Source: an uncultured Ruminococcus sp. (GTDB taxonomy: Bacteria > Bacillota > Clostridia > Oscillospirales > CAG-272). Taken from it: a stretch of DNA of 45,760 bases. The stretch covers positions 1 through 45,760 of the forward strand of contig CACZZA010000003.1 of the NCBI GenBank assembly GCA_902785485.1. The letters run 5' to 3'. Below are positions 1 to 7,991 of this stretch, piece after piece. The notes under the pieces are model-generated. The model did no database searches and had not been told where the DNA came from. It worked only from the letters and a program-made list of their open reading frames with translations. Each line of letters starts with the position of its first letter. Position 1 is the stretch's first letter. The translations under genes were made by a program, and so were the position numbers.

Positions 1-1532
1 TTGGCACGAACTCCTTTAAGGCAAACTTCACCCCCACCGATACAAACAACTACAACACCGTTTCGGACGTAAACGTGTCTGTTACGGTCGGTAAAGTAAA
101 TCCGACCTATACCGTACCGACAGGACTCACCGCCACCTACGGACAGACCCTTGCGAACGTTACCCTTCCCACGGGCTGGGCTTGGGCAGACAGTACGCAG
201 AGCGTTGGAAATGTCGGCACAAACACCTTTAAAGCGAACTTCACCCCTGCCGATACGGCAAACTACAACACCGTTTCGGGCGTCGACGTAAACGTCACCG
301 TCGGTAAAGCGGCGGGTAAAGACGCAGTCATCAGCACCGATACCATGACTTATAACGCCGATTCGATCTATATTGAGGGCGTTGAGGGACAGGAATACGT
401 CATCGTTCCCAAGGGGACGGCTGTTACCGACGCGGATTGGAACACCTCCGTCAAGCCCGATCCCGAAAGAGACAACTGGGTATTCTTCGAGGAGCTGAAA
501 GAAGCAACGGAATATGAGATCTACACCCGCACGGCGGAGACCGAGACGGCTTTCGCGAGCGATGCGGTGAAAGCAAACGTATATACCACGCTTTCCTCCA
601 TCGGTTATGATTACGACAGCACCCTTGTGGGCGCTTCGATCACAGTAGAACCGGACTCCAACGTGGAAGGCCTGACCTACAAGTGGTATCAGGATGAGGT
701 CACCGAAGACGACGAGGGCGCTATCCATCACAACTTGACCGAGATCCCCGGAGCGACCGGAAGCGCCTACACCTTCCGCGAGGAAGACGCGGGCAAACAC
801 ATTGCAGTCAAGATCTTCGCCGGCGATTCCGAGGTTGGCGACGTTGCGACAGACACACCCGTTGCTCTTACCGCAAAGGTGATCTTTGACAGCAAGGGCG
901 GCAGCGACGTTGAAACGCTGACCGACGCCGCGTATCGGTCCAAAATCAAAGCGCCTGCCGATCCTACCCGCGAGGGCTTTGCCTTTGACGGTTGGTATTG
1001 GGACGAGGAGTTTGAAACCCCGTTTGATTTTGAAAAAGACGTTATCACGTGGACCGAGACCACCCTTTACGCCAAGTGGACGCCCAACGGCTACAAGATC
1101 GTCTCCGTGATCGGTCTGTCCGGAGCAACCGGCAGAGACTGGACGAAGGGCACCAAAGACGGCGTTACCATTACCTCGGCGCTGCCCGCTGAAGACGACA
1201 GCTTCGACCGCTTTACGGGCGTAAAGCTCGACGGCAAGGACCTTGTCAGAGACGTAGACTACACCGTGAAAAAAGGCAGTACCGTTGTTACTCTGAAGCC
1301 GGAAACGCTTGAGAAACTGTCCGTCGGTGAGCACACCGTTACCGTTCTCTTCAACAACGGAGAGGTCTCCACCTCGTTCAACGTCGTGGCTGCGATAAGC
1401 GAAAGCGCGCACGTGCCGCAGACCGGCGACAACAGCCATTTGGGTCTCTGGATCGCGCTGATGACGCTCTCTATGCTCGGTATTGGGGCAAGCCTCATTT
1501 TCGGCAAAAAGAAAAGAGTATATTACAGATAA
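1..1532 (+). CDS. Sortase-type cell-wall surface protein, 3' part (5' end outside window)
   Basis: The reading frame is open from position 3, so the gene begins upstream and 509 residues are visible. The GTG at 75 lies inside a repeat and is not a start. The N-terminal part holds one partial and one full copy of a roughly 70-residue repeat containing a TATYGQTL segment and an FTPADTANYNTV segment, of the MBG-like repeats of Firmicutes surface proteins. Two Ig/fibronectin-like segments follow, then a Listeria-Bacteroides repeat (Flg_new type; motif FDGWY, ending LYAKW). The C-terminus has PQTGD, a hydrophobic segment and a final KKKR cluster, which is the plan of an LPxTG sorting signal with VPQTG in place of LPxTG. 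I infer an extracellular, wall-anchored adhesin or stalk protein; the ligand cannot be told from sequence. Confidence 0.85.
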   Translation, partial: GTNSFKANFTPTDTNNYNTVSDVNVSVTVGKVNPTYTVPTGLTATYGQTLANVTLPTGWAWADSTQSVGNVGTNTFKANFTPADTANYNTVSGVDVNVTVGKAAGKDAVISTDTMTYNADSIYIEGVEGQEYVIVPKGTAVTDADWNTSVKPDPERDNWVFFEELKEATEYEIYTRTAETETAFASDAVKANVYTTLSSIGYDYDSTLVGASITVEPDSNVEGLTYKWYQDEVTEDDEGAIHHNLTEIPGATGSAYTFREEDAGKHIAVKIFAGDSEVGDVATDTPVALTAKVIFDSKGGSDVETLTDAAYRSKIKAPADPTREGFAFDGWYWDEEFETPFDFEKDVITWTETTLYAKWTPNGYKIVSVIGLSGATGRDWTKGTKDGVTITSALPAEDDSFDRFTGVKLDGKDLVRDVDYTVKKGSTVVTLKPETLEKLSVGEHTVTVLFNNGEVSTSFNVVAAISESAHVPQTGDNSHLGLWIALMTLSMLGIGASLIFGKKKRVYYR

Positions 1533-1551
1533 CAAAAACGCAATATAACGC

Positions 1552-1590
1552 AAATCGCGGCGAAGCAGAAATGCTCCGCCGCGATTTTTC
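1552..1590 (+). terminator. Intrinsic terminator of the surface-protein gene
   Basis: A 16-bp stem with one mismatch (arms 1552-1567 and 1572-1587) closes on a GAAA loop, and T residues run through its 3' end (1585-1589). It lies 20 bases after the stop codon of the surface-protein gene. Confidence 0.85.
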
Positions 1591-1841
1591 TCTCTGTATA
1601 AATGTACAAATATCATCATTTTTCGGGAAGGTAAAAAAAGTATGTCGTCCCGGATGTTGACTTATCGGCGAATCGGTGGTACAATTATCATGATGAAAAA
1701 TATGGCAATTGAGGCTCCGGCGCAATAAACGCGCGATCTTTTCTCAATTACAGGAAAAAACGGTATTTTTTTCGGGTTACCTCGGAGAAGCGTCCCGTGT
1801 ATAATGATAAATAGAGAAATCATTTTACAGCGGGTGAAAAA
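1591..1841 (+). promoter_or_regulatory. Intergenic region with promoters for the mecA-like operon
   Basis: A strong sigma-A promoter is visible: TTGACT (1657-1662), 17-base spacer, TACAAT (1680-1685), with a start expected near 1692. A second, weaker candidate is TTACCT (1777-1782), 17 bases, TATAAT (1800-1805). The first would give a 5' leader of about 150 bases. That leader holds a 12-codon ORF (1690-1728) sitting on the predicted start without a ribosome binding site, and a 7-bp inverted repeat AATTGAG/CTCAATT (1707-1713 and 1743-1749). I see no known riboswitch. Confidence 0.7.
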
Positions 1842-2369
1842 ATGGACCTTATCATCATTTCCGGGGATAAAGTTAAGATCACGCTCAACAAGTCGGACGT
1901 CGCGCTTTGCGGGATCGATCCCGGTGTTTTGTCGGGAAGACGGAGCGTCCGACGCCAGACCGTGAACAGGATACTCAAATTCGCGAAGGCGGACTTCATT
2001 TCAAAAGGCGGAAAAAGCCTGAAAGTCGAGTGCTTTCCGGGGCGCGACGGAGGCTGTGAGCTGTTCGTCTCGCGGCTCGAACGGGAAGAGCGCGAAGTAT
2101 TCGTGTTTGCCGATTGCGACGCGTTTCTGTCGTACGTTCAGAATTCGGAGAGCAAGGCGGTCCCGCGCGGAGGAAGAGCGTACATATACAAAAACGCGTA
2201 TTATCTCGACCTTCCCGCTCAAAACGAATGTGAGACCGGACTGCTGTGCGAATTCGCAAAAAAAGCGAAGGACGGGTGTTCTCTCTTTCTCGAGGAATAC
2301 GGCGAACCGCTCGGCAATGACGGATCGGACGAAAAAAAGCTCCGCGCCCGAAAGACGGCGGATACATAA
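1842..2369 (+). CDS. MecA-like adaptor protein
   Basis: This 175-residue protein resembles the MecA/YpbH family, which delivers substrates to the ClpC-ClpP protease in Firmicutes. The N-terminal segment (about 1-50) has the KITLNKSDV pattern of the MecA N-domain. Near residues 60-80 it reads LKVECFPGRDGGCELFV, close to the VEAFPSRDGG-like block of clostridial MecA. Near 125-135 it has YIYKNAYYLDL, matching the C-terminal domain signature. It is shorter than the roughly 218-residue Bacillus MecA, mainly in the linker and C-terminus. A GGGTG-like ribosome binding site precedes the ATG. It heads a four-gene plus-strand group. Substrates and competence functions cannot be inferred; family assignment is fairly confident, activity is inference. 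Confidence 0.7.
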   Translation: MDLIIISGDKVKITLNKSDVALCGIDPGVLSGRRSVRRQTVNRILKFAKADFISKGGKSLKVECFPGRDGGCELFVSRLEREEREVFVFADCDAFLSYVQNSESKAVPRGGRAYIYKNAYYLDLPAQNECETGLLCEFAKKAKDGCSLFLEEYGEPLGNDGSDEKKLRARKTADT

Positions 2370-2399
2370 ATAATCAAACGAAAACGGGAATAAAGAAAG

Positions 2400-2969
2400 A
2401 TGGAAAACGAAAAGAACTGGCAGGAACTGCGAACTGAATGCGCGTCCTGTGAAAAATGCGGACTCTGCAAGACGCGTACCAACGTCGTTTTCGGAGACGG
2501 GAACGAAAATTCAAAAATAATGTTCGTCGGCGAAGCGCCCGGTGAAAAAGAGGACCTTTCGGGCGTGCCGTTCGTCGGAGCGGCGGGCAAACTGCTCGAC
2601 AAGTATCTCGAATCGATCGATCTTGAACGGAAGGACATCTACATCACGAACATACTTAAATGCCGTCCTCCGCAGAACCGCGATCCTCTCCCCGAGGAGC
2701 AGGACGCCTGTATCGGCTACCTGCGCGAGCAGTTCAAGCTGATGAGGCCGAAAGTCGTCGTCTGCCTCGGGAGGATCTCCGCGATGAGGCTTATAAAGCC
2801 TGATTTCCGCATCACCGCGGAACACGGAAAATTCTTTGAAAAAGGCGGAGTCACGTTCTGCGCGGTCTACCATCCGGCGGCTCTGCTCCGCGATCCGAGA
2901 AAAAAAGAAGATATGTATATCGATATGCGGAACATCAAAAAATTCTGCGACGGGACTTTGGAGAAATAA
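2400..2969 (+). CDS. Uracil-DNA glycosylase, family 4 (Fe-S type)
   Basis: This 189-residue protein removes uracil from DNA in base-excision repair. Visible features are the motif-A loop GEAPGEKED (about 44-52), the GVPFVGAAG block, LKCRPPQNRDP, and the C-terminal HPAALLRDP motif. Four cysteines are placed as in the 4Fe-4S cluster of family-4 enzymes: C17 and C20 (CxxC followed by GL), C88 and C104. Family length is usually 190-210, so it is complete. It starts 30 bases after the MecA-like gene with an AAAGA-type site, and its stop codon is directly followed by the ATG of the transporter gene, so the two are probably coupled. Confidence 0.93.
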   Translation: MENEKNWQELRTECASCEKCGLCKTRTNVVFGDGNENSKIMFVGEAPGEKEDLSGVPFVGAAGKLLDKYLESIDLERKDIYITNILKCRPPQNRDPLPEEQDACIGYLREQFKLMRPKVVVCLGRISAMRLIKPDFRITAEHGKFFEKGGVTFCAVYHPAALLRDPRKKEDMYIDMRNIKKFCDGTLEK

Positions 2970-3908
2970 ATGGACATACAGGCGCTTATAAACACCGTCG
3001 TCGGAATGTTCCTCGTTATGGCGACGGGTTACGGAGCAAAAAAGCTCAGAATGTTCGGCGAGGATTTTACAAAACAGCTTTCCACCCTTATTTTACATAT
3101 CGCTCAGCCGTGTATGATCATCGACGCGATGCTGAAACTGACGTACAGTCCGGAAAACGGCAAAGCGGTGCTGACGGTCCTCGGGATCGGCGTTTTTATG
3201 CACATTTTCGCCGCGGCGTTCGCTTTTCTGACCATGAAAGTCGTACGTCACGCCGAGAGGCGCAAGATCTCGGAATACTGCCTTATATTCACGAACGCCA
3301 TGTTCTTCGGACAGCCGATCATCCGTTCGCTTTTCGGAGACAGGGGCGATCTGTGGCTTCCCTTCTACGTCGTGACGTTCAATATCTTTATATGGACGTA
3401 CGGACTCGTCCTGCTCGGGCGCGGGCGCGACGACATCAAGCTCAAACCCCTCAACATAGTGCTGAATTACGGCACCGTCCCGGTCCTGATCGGAGCGATC
3501 CTGTTCTTCACGGGACTCGGAAGCTATATCCCGGCGGGCGTGCTGAAAGGCGTTTCGTTCTTAGGAGGACTATGTACGCCGATCTCGCTGTTTATAATGG
3601 GGGCGCTGATCGCCTCTGTGCCGCTTAGAAAACTGTTCTCTGACCTTAACGTCTACCTCGTCTGCGCGGTCAAACTGCTGATATTCCCCGTTATGATATA
3701 TCCGCTCATGCGGTACGTATTCGGACTCGACGCCGACTTTTCTCTCTTTGCGGCGGTGATCTCCGGACTCCCCACCGCGGCGAACGCGCCGATGTTTGCG
3801 GAGCTGTACGGGATCGAACCCGACTTTGCCGCTCACACTGTCGGGATGATGACGGCGCTCTCGACCTTCACTATCCCGCTCGTCGTTTACGTTTTAGGAT
3901 TTTTCTGA
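2970..3908 (+). CDS. AEC-family (auxin efflux carrier) transporter
   Basis: This 312-residue protein is almost wholly hydrophobic, with about ten predicted membrane helices arranged as two halves, as in the AEC/bile-acid-arginine superfamily. Features are the N-terminal GYGAKK turn after helix 1, a QP-containing segment (LHIAQPCMI) near residue 48, FGQPIIRSLFG around 112, and PTAANAPMFAELYG near 270, which matches the conserved second-half crossover. Bacterial relatives export malate or other organic anions, but the substrate here cannot be named. It follows the glycosylase gene with no gap and is followed after 15 bases by a solute-binding lipoprotein gene. Confidence 0.88.
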   Translation: MDIQALINTVVGMFLVMATGYGAKKLRMFGEDFTKQLSTLILHIAQPCMIIDAMLKLTYSPENGKAVLTVLGIGVFMHIFAAAFAFLTMKVVRHAERRKISEYCLIFTNAMFFGQPIIRSLFGDRGDLWLPFYVVTFNIFIWTYGLVLLGRGRDDIKLKPLNIVLNYGTVPVLIGAILFFTGLGSYIPAGVLKGVSFLGGLCTPISLFIMGALIASVPLRKLFSDLNVYLVCAVKLLIFPVMIYPLMRYVFGLDADFSLFAAVISGLPTAANAPMFAELYGIEPDFAAHTVGMMTALSTFTIPLVVYVLGFF

Positions 3909-3923
3909 TACCGGAGAAATAAT

Positions 3924-5378
3924 ATGAAACCACTGAAAAAAATAACGGCGCTTTTTCTTGCGCTGACGCTTTCTTTCTGTCTCTCATCGTGCTTTATAGT
4001 TATCAACGATCCCGACGAGACCAATCCTGCCGCCCCCGAAGAAACGTCGTCCCCGTTTCTTCCGATAGAGACCGTCGAACACCGCGACGTCGTCGGGGAA
4101 ACGCTCGATCCCGCCGTCGCGGAAGTGAGAAAAACGCTGTCCTCCATCTCCTCCGGGGAACACGAGTCTCTCCCGATCACCGTCACCTGCGTCACCGGAG
4201 CAAAATTATTCGCTCCCGGAGAAGACAACAGTACGTTCTCACGCGCGGTCGACACGAGAAACAAGCTCCTCAAGGAGTATGCGGGGACCGATATTATCGT
4301 ACAGGAGCGCACTTATGAAGAGATGCTCTCCGAGGCGAGAACGGCTAAGAACGCGGGGCAATACTACACCGACGTCGTTTGTATCCCTTTGAACGAGCTG
4401 GGGTCTTTGCTCGGTCAAAGAATGCTGATGAACCTCAAAACGCTCTACGATACCGACTTTGACAAAGATTGGTTCGACGTATATTCCACCGATCAGCTTG
4501 CCGCAGGCAGTTTTTCGTACGGTATCGTCGGAGACGCGATCCTTCCGTACGACAGCGTCTACTGCGTCTACTTCAACAAGGATATGACCGCGCTTTACCC
4601 CGACCTTTACGATATTGTCGACAGAGGCGAGTGGACGTTCGACAAAATGTATGAGTATATCCGGGAAGTCGTCTCTCGCGAAGAGGGCGTCTTCGGTCTC
4701 GGGTACGGGACGGACAACACCGTTTTCTCCAACATCTGTTTCAACGCGACGGGACTCGGTTACGTTACGACTTCGTTCGGCAACACTCCCGTACTCAACG
4801 ATGACTCCGACAAAGTCGACGAGTTCGTCGGTCTTATCAAAAAACTGCTCGTTACCGAGGACTCGACGCATATTCAGGGCACCGCGGAAGAAGCCAGGCA
4901 GGCGTTCCTCGACGGGAAACTCCTGTTCTATATAGACAAGCTCTCGGAATCGGAAGATCTGACCAATAATTTCGGCATCCTCCCCGTTCCGAAATATTTT
5001 GCAGACGGAGACTATACCACCTACGTCGACGAATTCGCCCCCGTCATCGTCGTTCTCAACTCGAACAACACGCTCGAACGCACCGGAGAATTTCTTCAGT
5101 TCGTCAACGCGTCGACCGGAAAGCTCCTGCGCGACGGGTACGTCCGCGACGCTGTGGACAACGTCGTTCGCGATATTCGCAGCGCCGATATGATCGAGAT
5201 CATCCTCGATAATACGCGCTATGAGTTTCCCACCGTTTTCGGCGTCCGCTATCCCGCGGTCGCAAACGCCACTTACAACGCCGTATCCCAAGCGATATTC
5301 GGAAACGCGGATTATTCGACCATACGTTCCCGCGCCGCGGCTAACTTCAACGCCGAAATGAGAAGAAGCTTTTCTTAA
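3924..5378 (+). CDS. Extracellular solute-binding lipoprotein (ABC-type, family 1)
   Basis: This 484-residue protein has a lipoprotein signal peptide with lipobox LSSC (cysteine 23), a Pro/Glu/Thr-rich linker (about 27-60) and a periplasmic-binding-protein-like body. Segments such as FFNKDMTALYPDL, WTFDKMYEYIREV and AFLDGKLLFYIDKLSE are typical of sugar-type family-1 binding proteins. It would sit on the outer face of the membrane. No ABC permease or ATPase gene lies next to it, so its partner is elsewhere or it has another role. A GGAGAAA site precedes the ATG. The gene ends at a bidirectional terminator. The ligand is unknown. Confidence 0.85.
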   Translation: MKPLKKITALFLALTLSFCLSSCFIVINDPDETNPAAPEETSSPFLPIETVEHRDVVGETLDPAVAEVRKTLSSISSGEHESLPITVTCVTGAKLFAPGEDNSTFSRAVDTRNKLLKEYAGTDIIVQERTYEEMLSEARTAKNAGQYYTDVVCIPLNELGSLLGQRMLMNLKTLYDTDFDKDWFDVYSTDQLAAGSFSYGIVGDAILPYDSVYCVYFNKDMTALYPDLYDIVDRGEWTFDKMYEYIREVVSREEGVFGLGYGTDNTVFSNICFNATGLGYVTTSFGNTPVLNDDSDKVDEFVGLIKKLLVTEDSTHIQGTAEEARQAFLDGKLLFYIDKLSESEDLTNNFGILPVPKYFADGDYTTYVDEFAPVIVVLNSNNTLERTGEFLQFVNASTGKLLRDGYVRDAVDNVVRDIRSADMIEIILDNTRYEFPTVFGVRYPAVANATYNAVSQAIFGNADYSTIRSRAAANFNAEMRRSFS

Positions 5379-5410
5379 TAAAAAGATTTGAAAACGGTCC
5401 TAACGCAAAA

Positions 5411-5445
5411 AACGCGCTCTTCAAACGAAGAACGCGTTTTGTTTT
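5411..5445. terminator. Bidirectional terminator between the solute-binding gene and rplA
   Basis: A 12-bp stem with one mismatch (arms 5411-5422 and 5427-5438) has T-rich sequence to the right and an A-run (5405-5412) to the left, so both strands end in U-tracts. It closes two convergent genes. Confidence 0.85.
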
Positions 5446-5453
5446 TTATCTCA

Positions 5454-6146
5454 TCAACCGAGTTTCGTGTAGTTGACTTTGATGCCGGGGCCCATAGTCG
5501 ACGCGATGACGCAACTCTTGATGTACTGACCTTTTGCAGCCGCGGGACGCGCTTTGATGACCGCTCCTACGAGAGCGTCAAAGTTTTCCTGGAGCTTTTC
5601 GGGTCCGAACGAAGCCTTGCCGATCGGGCAGTGGATGATGTTGGTCTTGTCGAGACGGTACTCGATCTTACCGGCTTTTGCTTCCTTGACGGCTTTTGCA
5701 ACGTCGGGAGAGACGGTGCCCGCCTTCGGGTTAGGCATAAGTCCTTTAGGACCGAGGATCTTACCGAGACGTCCGACGACTCCCATCATATCGGGAGAAG
5801 CGATGACGACGTCGAAGTCGAACCAGTTCTCTTTCTGGATCTTCTCAACGTATTCTTCCGCGCCTGCGTAGTCCGCGCCCGCGTCAAGAGCCGCCTGGAC
5901 CTTGTCGCCCTTGGTGAATACGAGGACTTTGACGGTCTTGCCGGTCCCGTTGGGGAGGACGATGGCGCCTCTGACCTGCTGATCAGCGTGACGGGAGTCA
6001 ACGCCGAGTCGCATATGAAGCTCGATGGTCTCGTCGAATTTTGCTTTCGCGGTCTGGCATACGAGGGAAATAGCCTCGTTTGCGTCATAGAGTTTTGCTT
6101 TGTCGAGCAGCTTTACGCTGTCGCTGTATTTCTTACCCATTTTCAT
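5454..6146 (-). CDS. rplA: 50S ribosomal protein L1
   Basis: The 230-residue product is full-length L1, which binds 23S rRNA at the L1 stalk and in many bacteria also represses its own mRNA. Recognisable blocks are the N-terminal [10 protein letters not shown] region, the LPNGTGK segment of domain II, and [19 protein letters not shown], the hallmark of the family. AAGGAGGG lies 8 bases before ATG 6146; a second ATG two codons on is possible. It is the last gene of rpmG-secE-nusG-rplK-rplA. A terminator follows directly, so rplJ and rplL, which usually come next, are not present here. Confidence 0.98.
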   Translation of the reverse strand: MKMGKKYSDSVKLLDKAKLYDANEAISLVCQTAKAKFDETIELHMRLGVDSRHADQQVRGAIVLPNGTGKTVKVLVFTKGDKVQAALDAGADYAGAEEYVEKIQKENWFDFDVVIASPDMMGVVGRLGKILGPKGLMPNPKAGTVSPDVAKAVKEAKAGKIEYRLDKTNIIHCPIGKASFGPEKLQENFDALVGAVIKARPAAAKGQYIKSCVIASTMGPGIKVNYTKLG

Positions 6147-6159
6147 TGTTCAGCCCTCC

Positions 6160-6585
6160 TTATTCCTCTACGGTGATGCCCATGCTGCGGGCAGTACCGG
6201 CGACCATGCTCATAGCAGCTTCGAGAGAAGCGGCGTTAAGGTCGGGCATTTTGGTTTCCGCGATCTGCTTTACCTGCTCCTTGGTGAGTTTGGCGACCTT
6301 CACTTTGTTGGGAGTGCCGGAAGCGGTCTCGATGCCGCAAGCCTTCTTGATAAGGACTGCTGCGGGAGGAGTCTTGGTAACGAAGCTGAACGTACGGTCG
6401 GCGTAGACCGTGATGATAACGGGGATGATGAGTCCGATGTCGTTTTTGGTGCGCTCGTTGAACTCTTTGGTGAAGTTCGGGATGCTTACACCGTACTGAC
6501 CGAGAGCCGGACCGATCGGCGGCTGGGGAGTCGCTTTGCCGGCGGGGATCTGAAGTTTGATATAACCCTGAATTTTCTTTGCCAT
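6160..6585 (-). CDS. rplK: 50S ribosomal protein L11
   Basis: The start at 6585 (MAKKIQGY) gives 141 residues, the standard L11 length; GGAGGTG sits 7-8 bases upstream. An upstream in-frame ATG would add nine residues without a family match and lacks a better site. The proline-rich hinge region [11 protein letters not shown] near residue 20-30, contacted by thiopeptide antibiotics in known L11 proteins, is present, as is the C-terminal rRNA-binding domain ending GTARSMGI. It lies 13 bases before rplA and 113 bases after nusG, with hairpins in that gap. Confidence 0.98.
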   Translation of the reverse strand: MAKKIQGYIKLQIPAGKATPQPPIGPALGQYGVSIPNFTKEFNERTKNDIGLIIPVIITVYADRTFSFVTKTPPAAVLIKKACGIETASGTPNKVKVAKLTKEQVKQIAETKMPDLNAASLEAAMSMVAGTARSMGITVEE

Positions 6586-6698
6586 TTTGATACACCTCCG
6601 AATGTGGTTCATAATACGGGAGAATCAAAAGTAAAAATTTTCTCCCTCCCACGGTATCGCGCAATGACAGCGCGAAAAGCAAAGGATATGTTTTTCTG
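6586..6698 (-). promoter_or_regulatory. nusG-rplK leader with two hairpins
   Basis: Two perfect short stems occur between nusG and rplK: TCGCGC/GCGCGA (6657-6662 with 6670-6675) and GGGAGAA/TTCTCCC (6618-6624 with 6640-6646). Neither is followed by a U-run in the minus direction, so they are more likely leader, processing or translational-control structures than terminators. Autogenous control of the L11-L1 mRNA by L1 is known in other bacteria; that this leader serves it is only inference. Confidence 0.4.
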
Positions 6699-7241
6699 TT
6701 AGACCTCTAACAGTTCGACGCTGGTCGAATCGAGCTCGACGGGCGTCAGTCTTCCGAAGAAGTTTGCCATGACCTTGATCTTTTTCTTGTCCTCGGAGAT
6801 CTCTTCGACCTTGCCGATGAATCCGCTCATGGTACCCTCTATTATCTTGACGTTGTCGCCTACGCCGTAAGAGAGTGTGACCGAAGGAGTTTCGATGCCG
6901 ATATTGGCGACCTCCTCGTCGGTAAGCGGGATGGGCTTGGATCCGGGTCCGACGAAACCGGTGACGCCGGTAATGTTGCGGACCACGTGCCAGCTCTCGT
7001 CCGACATGATCATTTTGACCAGAACGTAGCACGGGAACAGCTTGCTCTCGTATTCCTTGGCGTTCTCGCCCTCGCCCTCGGTGACTGTTTCGACCGGGAT
7101 GCGGGCGTCGAAGATAAGGTGCTGGAGACCGCGGTTCTCGACTATTTTTTCAAGATTGGTCTTGACTTTGTTTTCGTAACCGGAGTACGTGTGTACTACG
7201 TACCAACACGGCTGACGGCTGATATCGTTAAGGTCGCTCAT
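6699..7241 (-). CDS. nusG: Transcription elongation/antitermination factor NusG
   Basis: The 180-residue product has an NGN domain (about 11-115), beginning CWYVVHTYSGYENKV and including the LFPCYVLVKM and GVTGFVG blocks, then a short linker and a KOW domain (about 127-165) with the GxVKIIEGTMSGFIGKVEEI pattern split over its first strands. NusG binds RNA polymerase and modulates pausing, and can couple to ribosomes or Rho. The ATG at 7241 is one base from the secE stop codon, consistent with translational coupling. Confidence 0.97.
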   Translation of the reverse strand: MSDLNDISRQPCWYVVHTYSGYENKVKTNLEKIVENRGLQHLIFDARIPVETVTEGEGENAKEYESKLFPCYVLVKMIMSDESWHVVRNITGVTGFVGPGSKPIPLTDEEVANIGIETPSVTLSYGVGDNVKIIEGTMSGFIGKVEEISEDKKKIKVMANFFGRLTPVELDSTSVELLEV

Positions 7242-7242
7242 G

Positions 7243-7518
7243 TCAGATCAGCCTGCCGAGTCCCAGGATAGCCTGATTGAACACGTAGTCGAGTCCGCCG
7301 ATGACGGCGCCTACGACGACGATGCAGGCAAGCGCGAGTCCGGTGAAGCGGAGCGTCTGCTCCGGCGAGCACCATACGATCTTTTTGATCTCGCTCTTGT
7401 AATCCCTGAAGAACTTTTTGATTCGTTCGGTCAGTTTGACCTTTTCTTTTTTCGGAGCAGTTTTCGCCTTAACCTTGGATTCTTCGACTTTCACGTCTTT
7501 GTTTTCAAGATCCGCCAT
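7243..7518 (-). CDS. secE: Preprotein translocase subunit SecE
   Basis: The 91-residue protein has a lysine-rich, poorly conserved N-terminal tail (1-35), the amphipathic segment with FFRDYKSEIKKIVWCSPEQT typical of SecE, and one membrane helix (about 57-80). It is the single-helix Gram-positive form and clamps SecY in the translocon. The AAGGAGGC ribosome binding site overlaps the rpmG stop codon, linking the two genes. Its place before nusG is the usual arrangement. Confidence 0.96.
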   Translation of the reverse strand: MADLENKDVKVEESKVKAKTAPKKEKVKLTERIKKFFRDYKSEIKKIVWCSPEQTLRFTGLALACIVVVGAVIGGLDYVFNQAILGLGRLI

Positions 7519-7529
7519 ATACTGCCTCC

Positions 7530-7691
7530 TTACTTGGTTTCTCTATGAAGAGTGTGCTTACGGCAGAACCGGCAGTACTTTTTCATCTCAAGTCTGTCGG
7601 GATCATTCTTTTTGTTCTTCATAGTGTCGTAATTTCTCTGCTTGCATTCGGTGCAAGCGAGCGTGATCCTAACTCTGTTTCCCTGAGCCAT
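7530..7691 (-). CDS. rpmG: 50S ribosomal protein L33
   Basis: Reading the minus strand from ATG 7691 gives 53 residues beginning [16 protein letters not shown] and ending [10 protein letters not shown], a standard bacterial L33. Two CxxC pairs (C13/C16 and C40/C43) make this the zinc-binding form, which in Bacillus contrasts with cysteine-free paralogues used under zinc limitation. GGGAGGTG lies 6-8 bases before the start. It is the first gene of the operon, and secE follows with its ribosome binding site built into the stop codon of this gene. Confidence 0.97.
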   Translation of the reverse strand: MAQGNRVRITLACTECKQRNYDTMKNKKNDPDRLEMKKYCRFCRKHTLHRETK

Positions 7692-7769
7692 TCAGAGACA
7701 CCTCCCGATAACCAAAGACTTTGCGTCTTTGCTAAAATTTTATCTCCCTCGATGCGAAAAGGCAGCGAC

Positions 7770-7791
7770 AAAAAAACCTCTCCGCAGAGGT
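7770..7791 (-). terminator. Terminator-like hairpin at the very 5' end of the operon transcript
   Basis: On the minus strand a perfect 6-bp stem ACCTCT/AGAGGT with a GCGG loop (7791-7776) is followed by seven T residues (7776-7770). It begins within a base or two of the predicted transcription start. It could be a 5' stabilising hairpin, a pausing or attenuation site, or a barrier to antisense transcription; sequence alone does not decide. Confidence 0.6.
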
Positions 7792-7798
7792 AAAACAA

Positions 7799-7827
7799 AT
7801 TATATCATACCGTTTTGAGTTTGTCAA
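7799..7827 (-). promoter_or_regulatory. Promoter of the rpmG-secE-nusG-rplK-rplA operon
   Basis: On the minus strand: TTGACA (7827-7822), 17-base spacer ending TGA, TATAAT (7804-7799). Both hexamers are consensus and there is an extended -10 TG, as expected for a ribosomal operon. The start is expected near 7792. Confidence 0.93.
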
Positions 7828-7940
7828 GCAGAATTTTTCATATTTTTATATATACCTGTTTTTCACACGCGGTTTTTCCGAAACGGAGGAAACTCCGACA
7901 AAAAACTCGTCGAAATATCTCATATCCTCGTTTTTTGAGA

Positions 7941-7969
7941 TTGACATTCCGAGCATCTTAATATATAAT
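7941..7969 (+). promoter_or_regulatory. Promoter of rlmD
   Basis: TTGACA (7941-7946), 17-base spacer, TATAAT (7964-7969), all consensus; start expected near 7976, only about 16 bases before the coding region. It diverges from the ribosomal operon promoter about 115 bases away. A CGGAG/CTCCG hairpin with a GAAA loop (7884-7897) lies between them. Confidence 0.92.
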
Positions 7970-7991
7970 AATATAAATAAAATGGAGTAGT

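Noticed and set aside
4239-5291. A 350-codon minus-strand frame opposite the solute-binding gene
   Set aside because: It is the antisense shadow of a GC-rich coding sequence; the plus strand has a lipobox, domain match and ribosome binding site.
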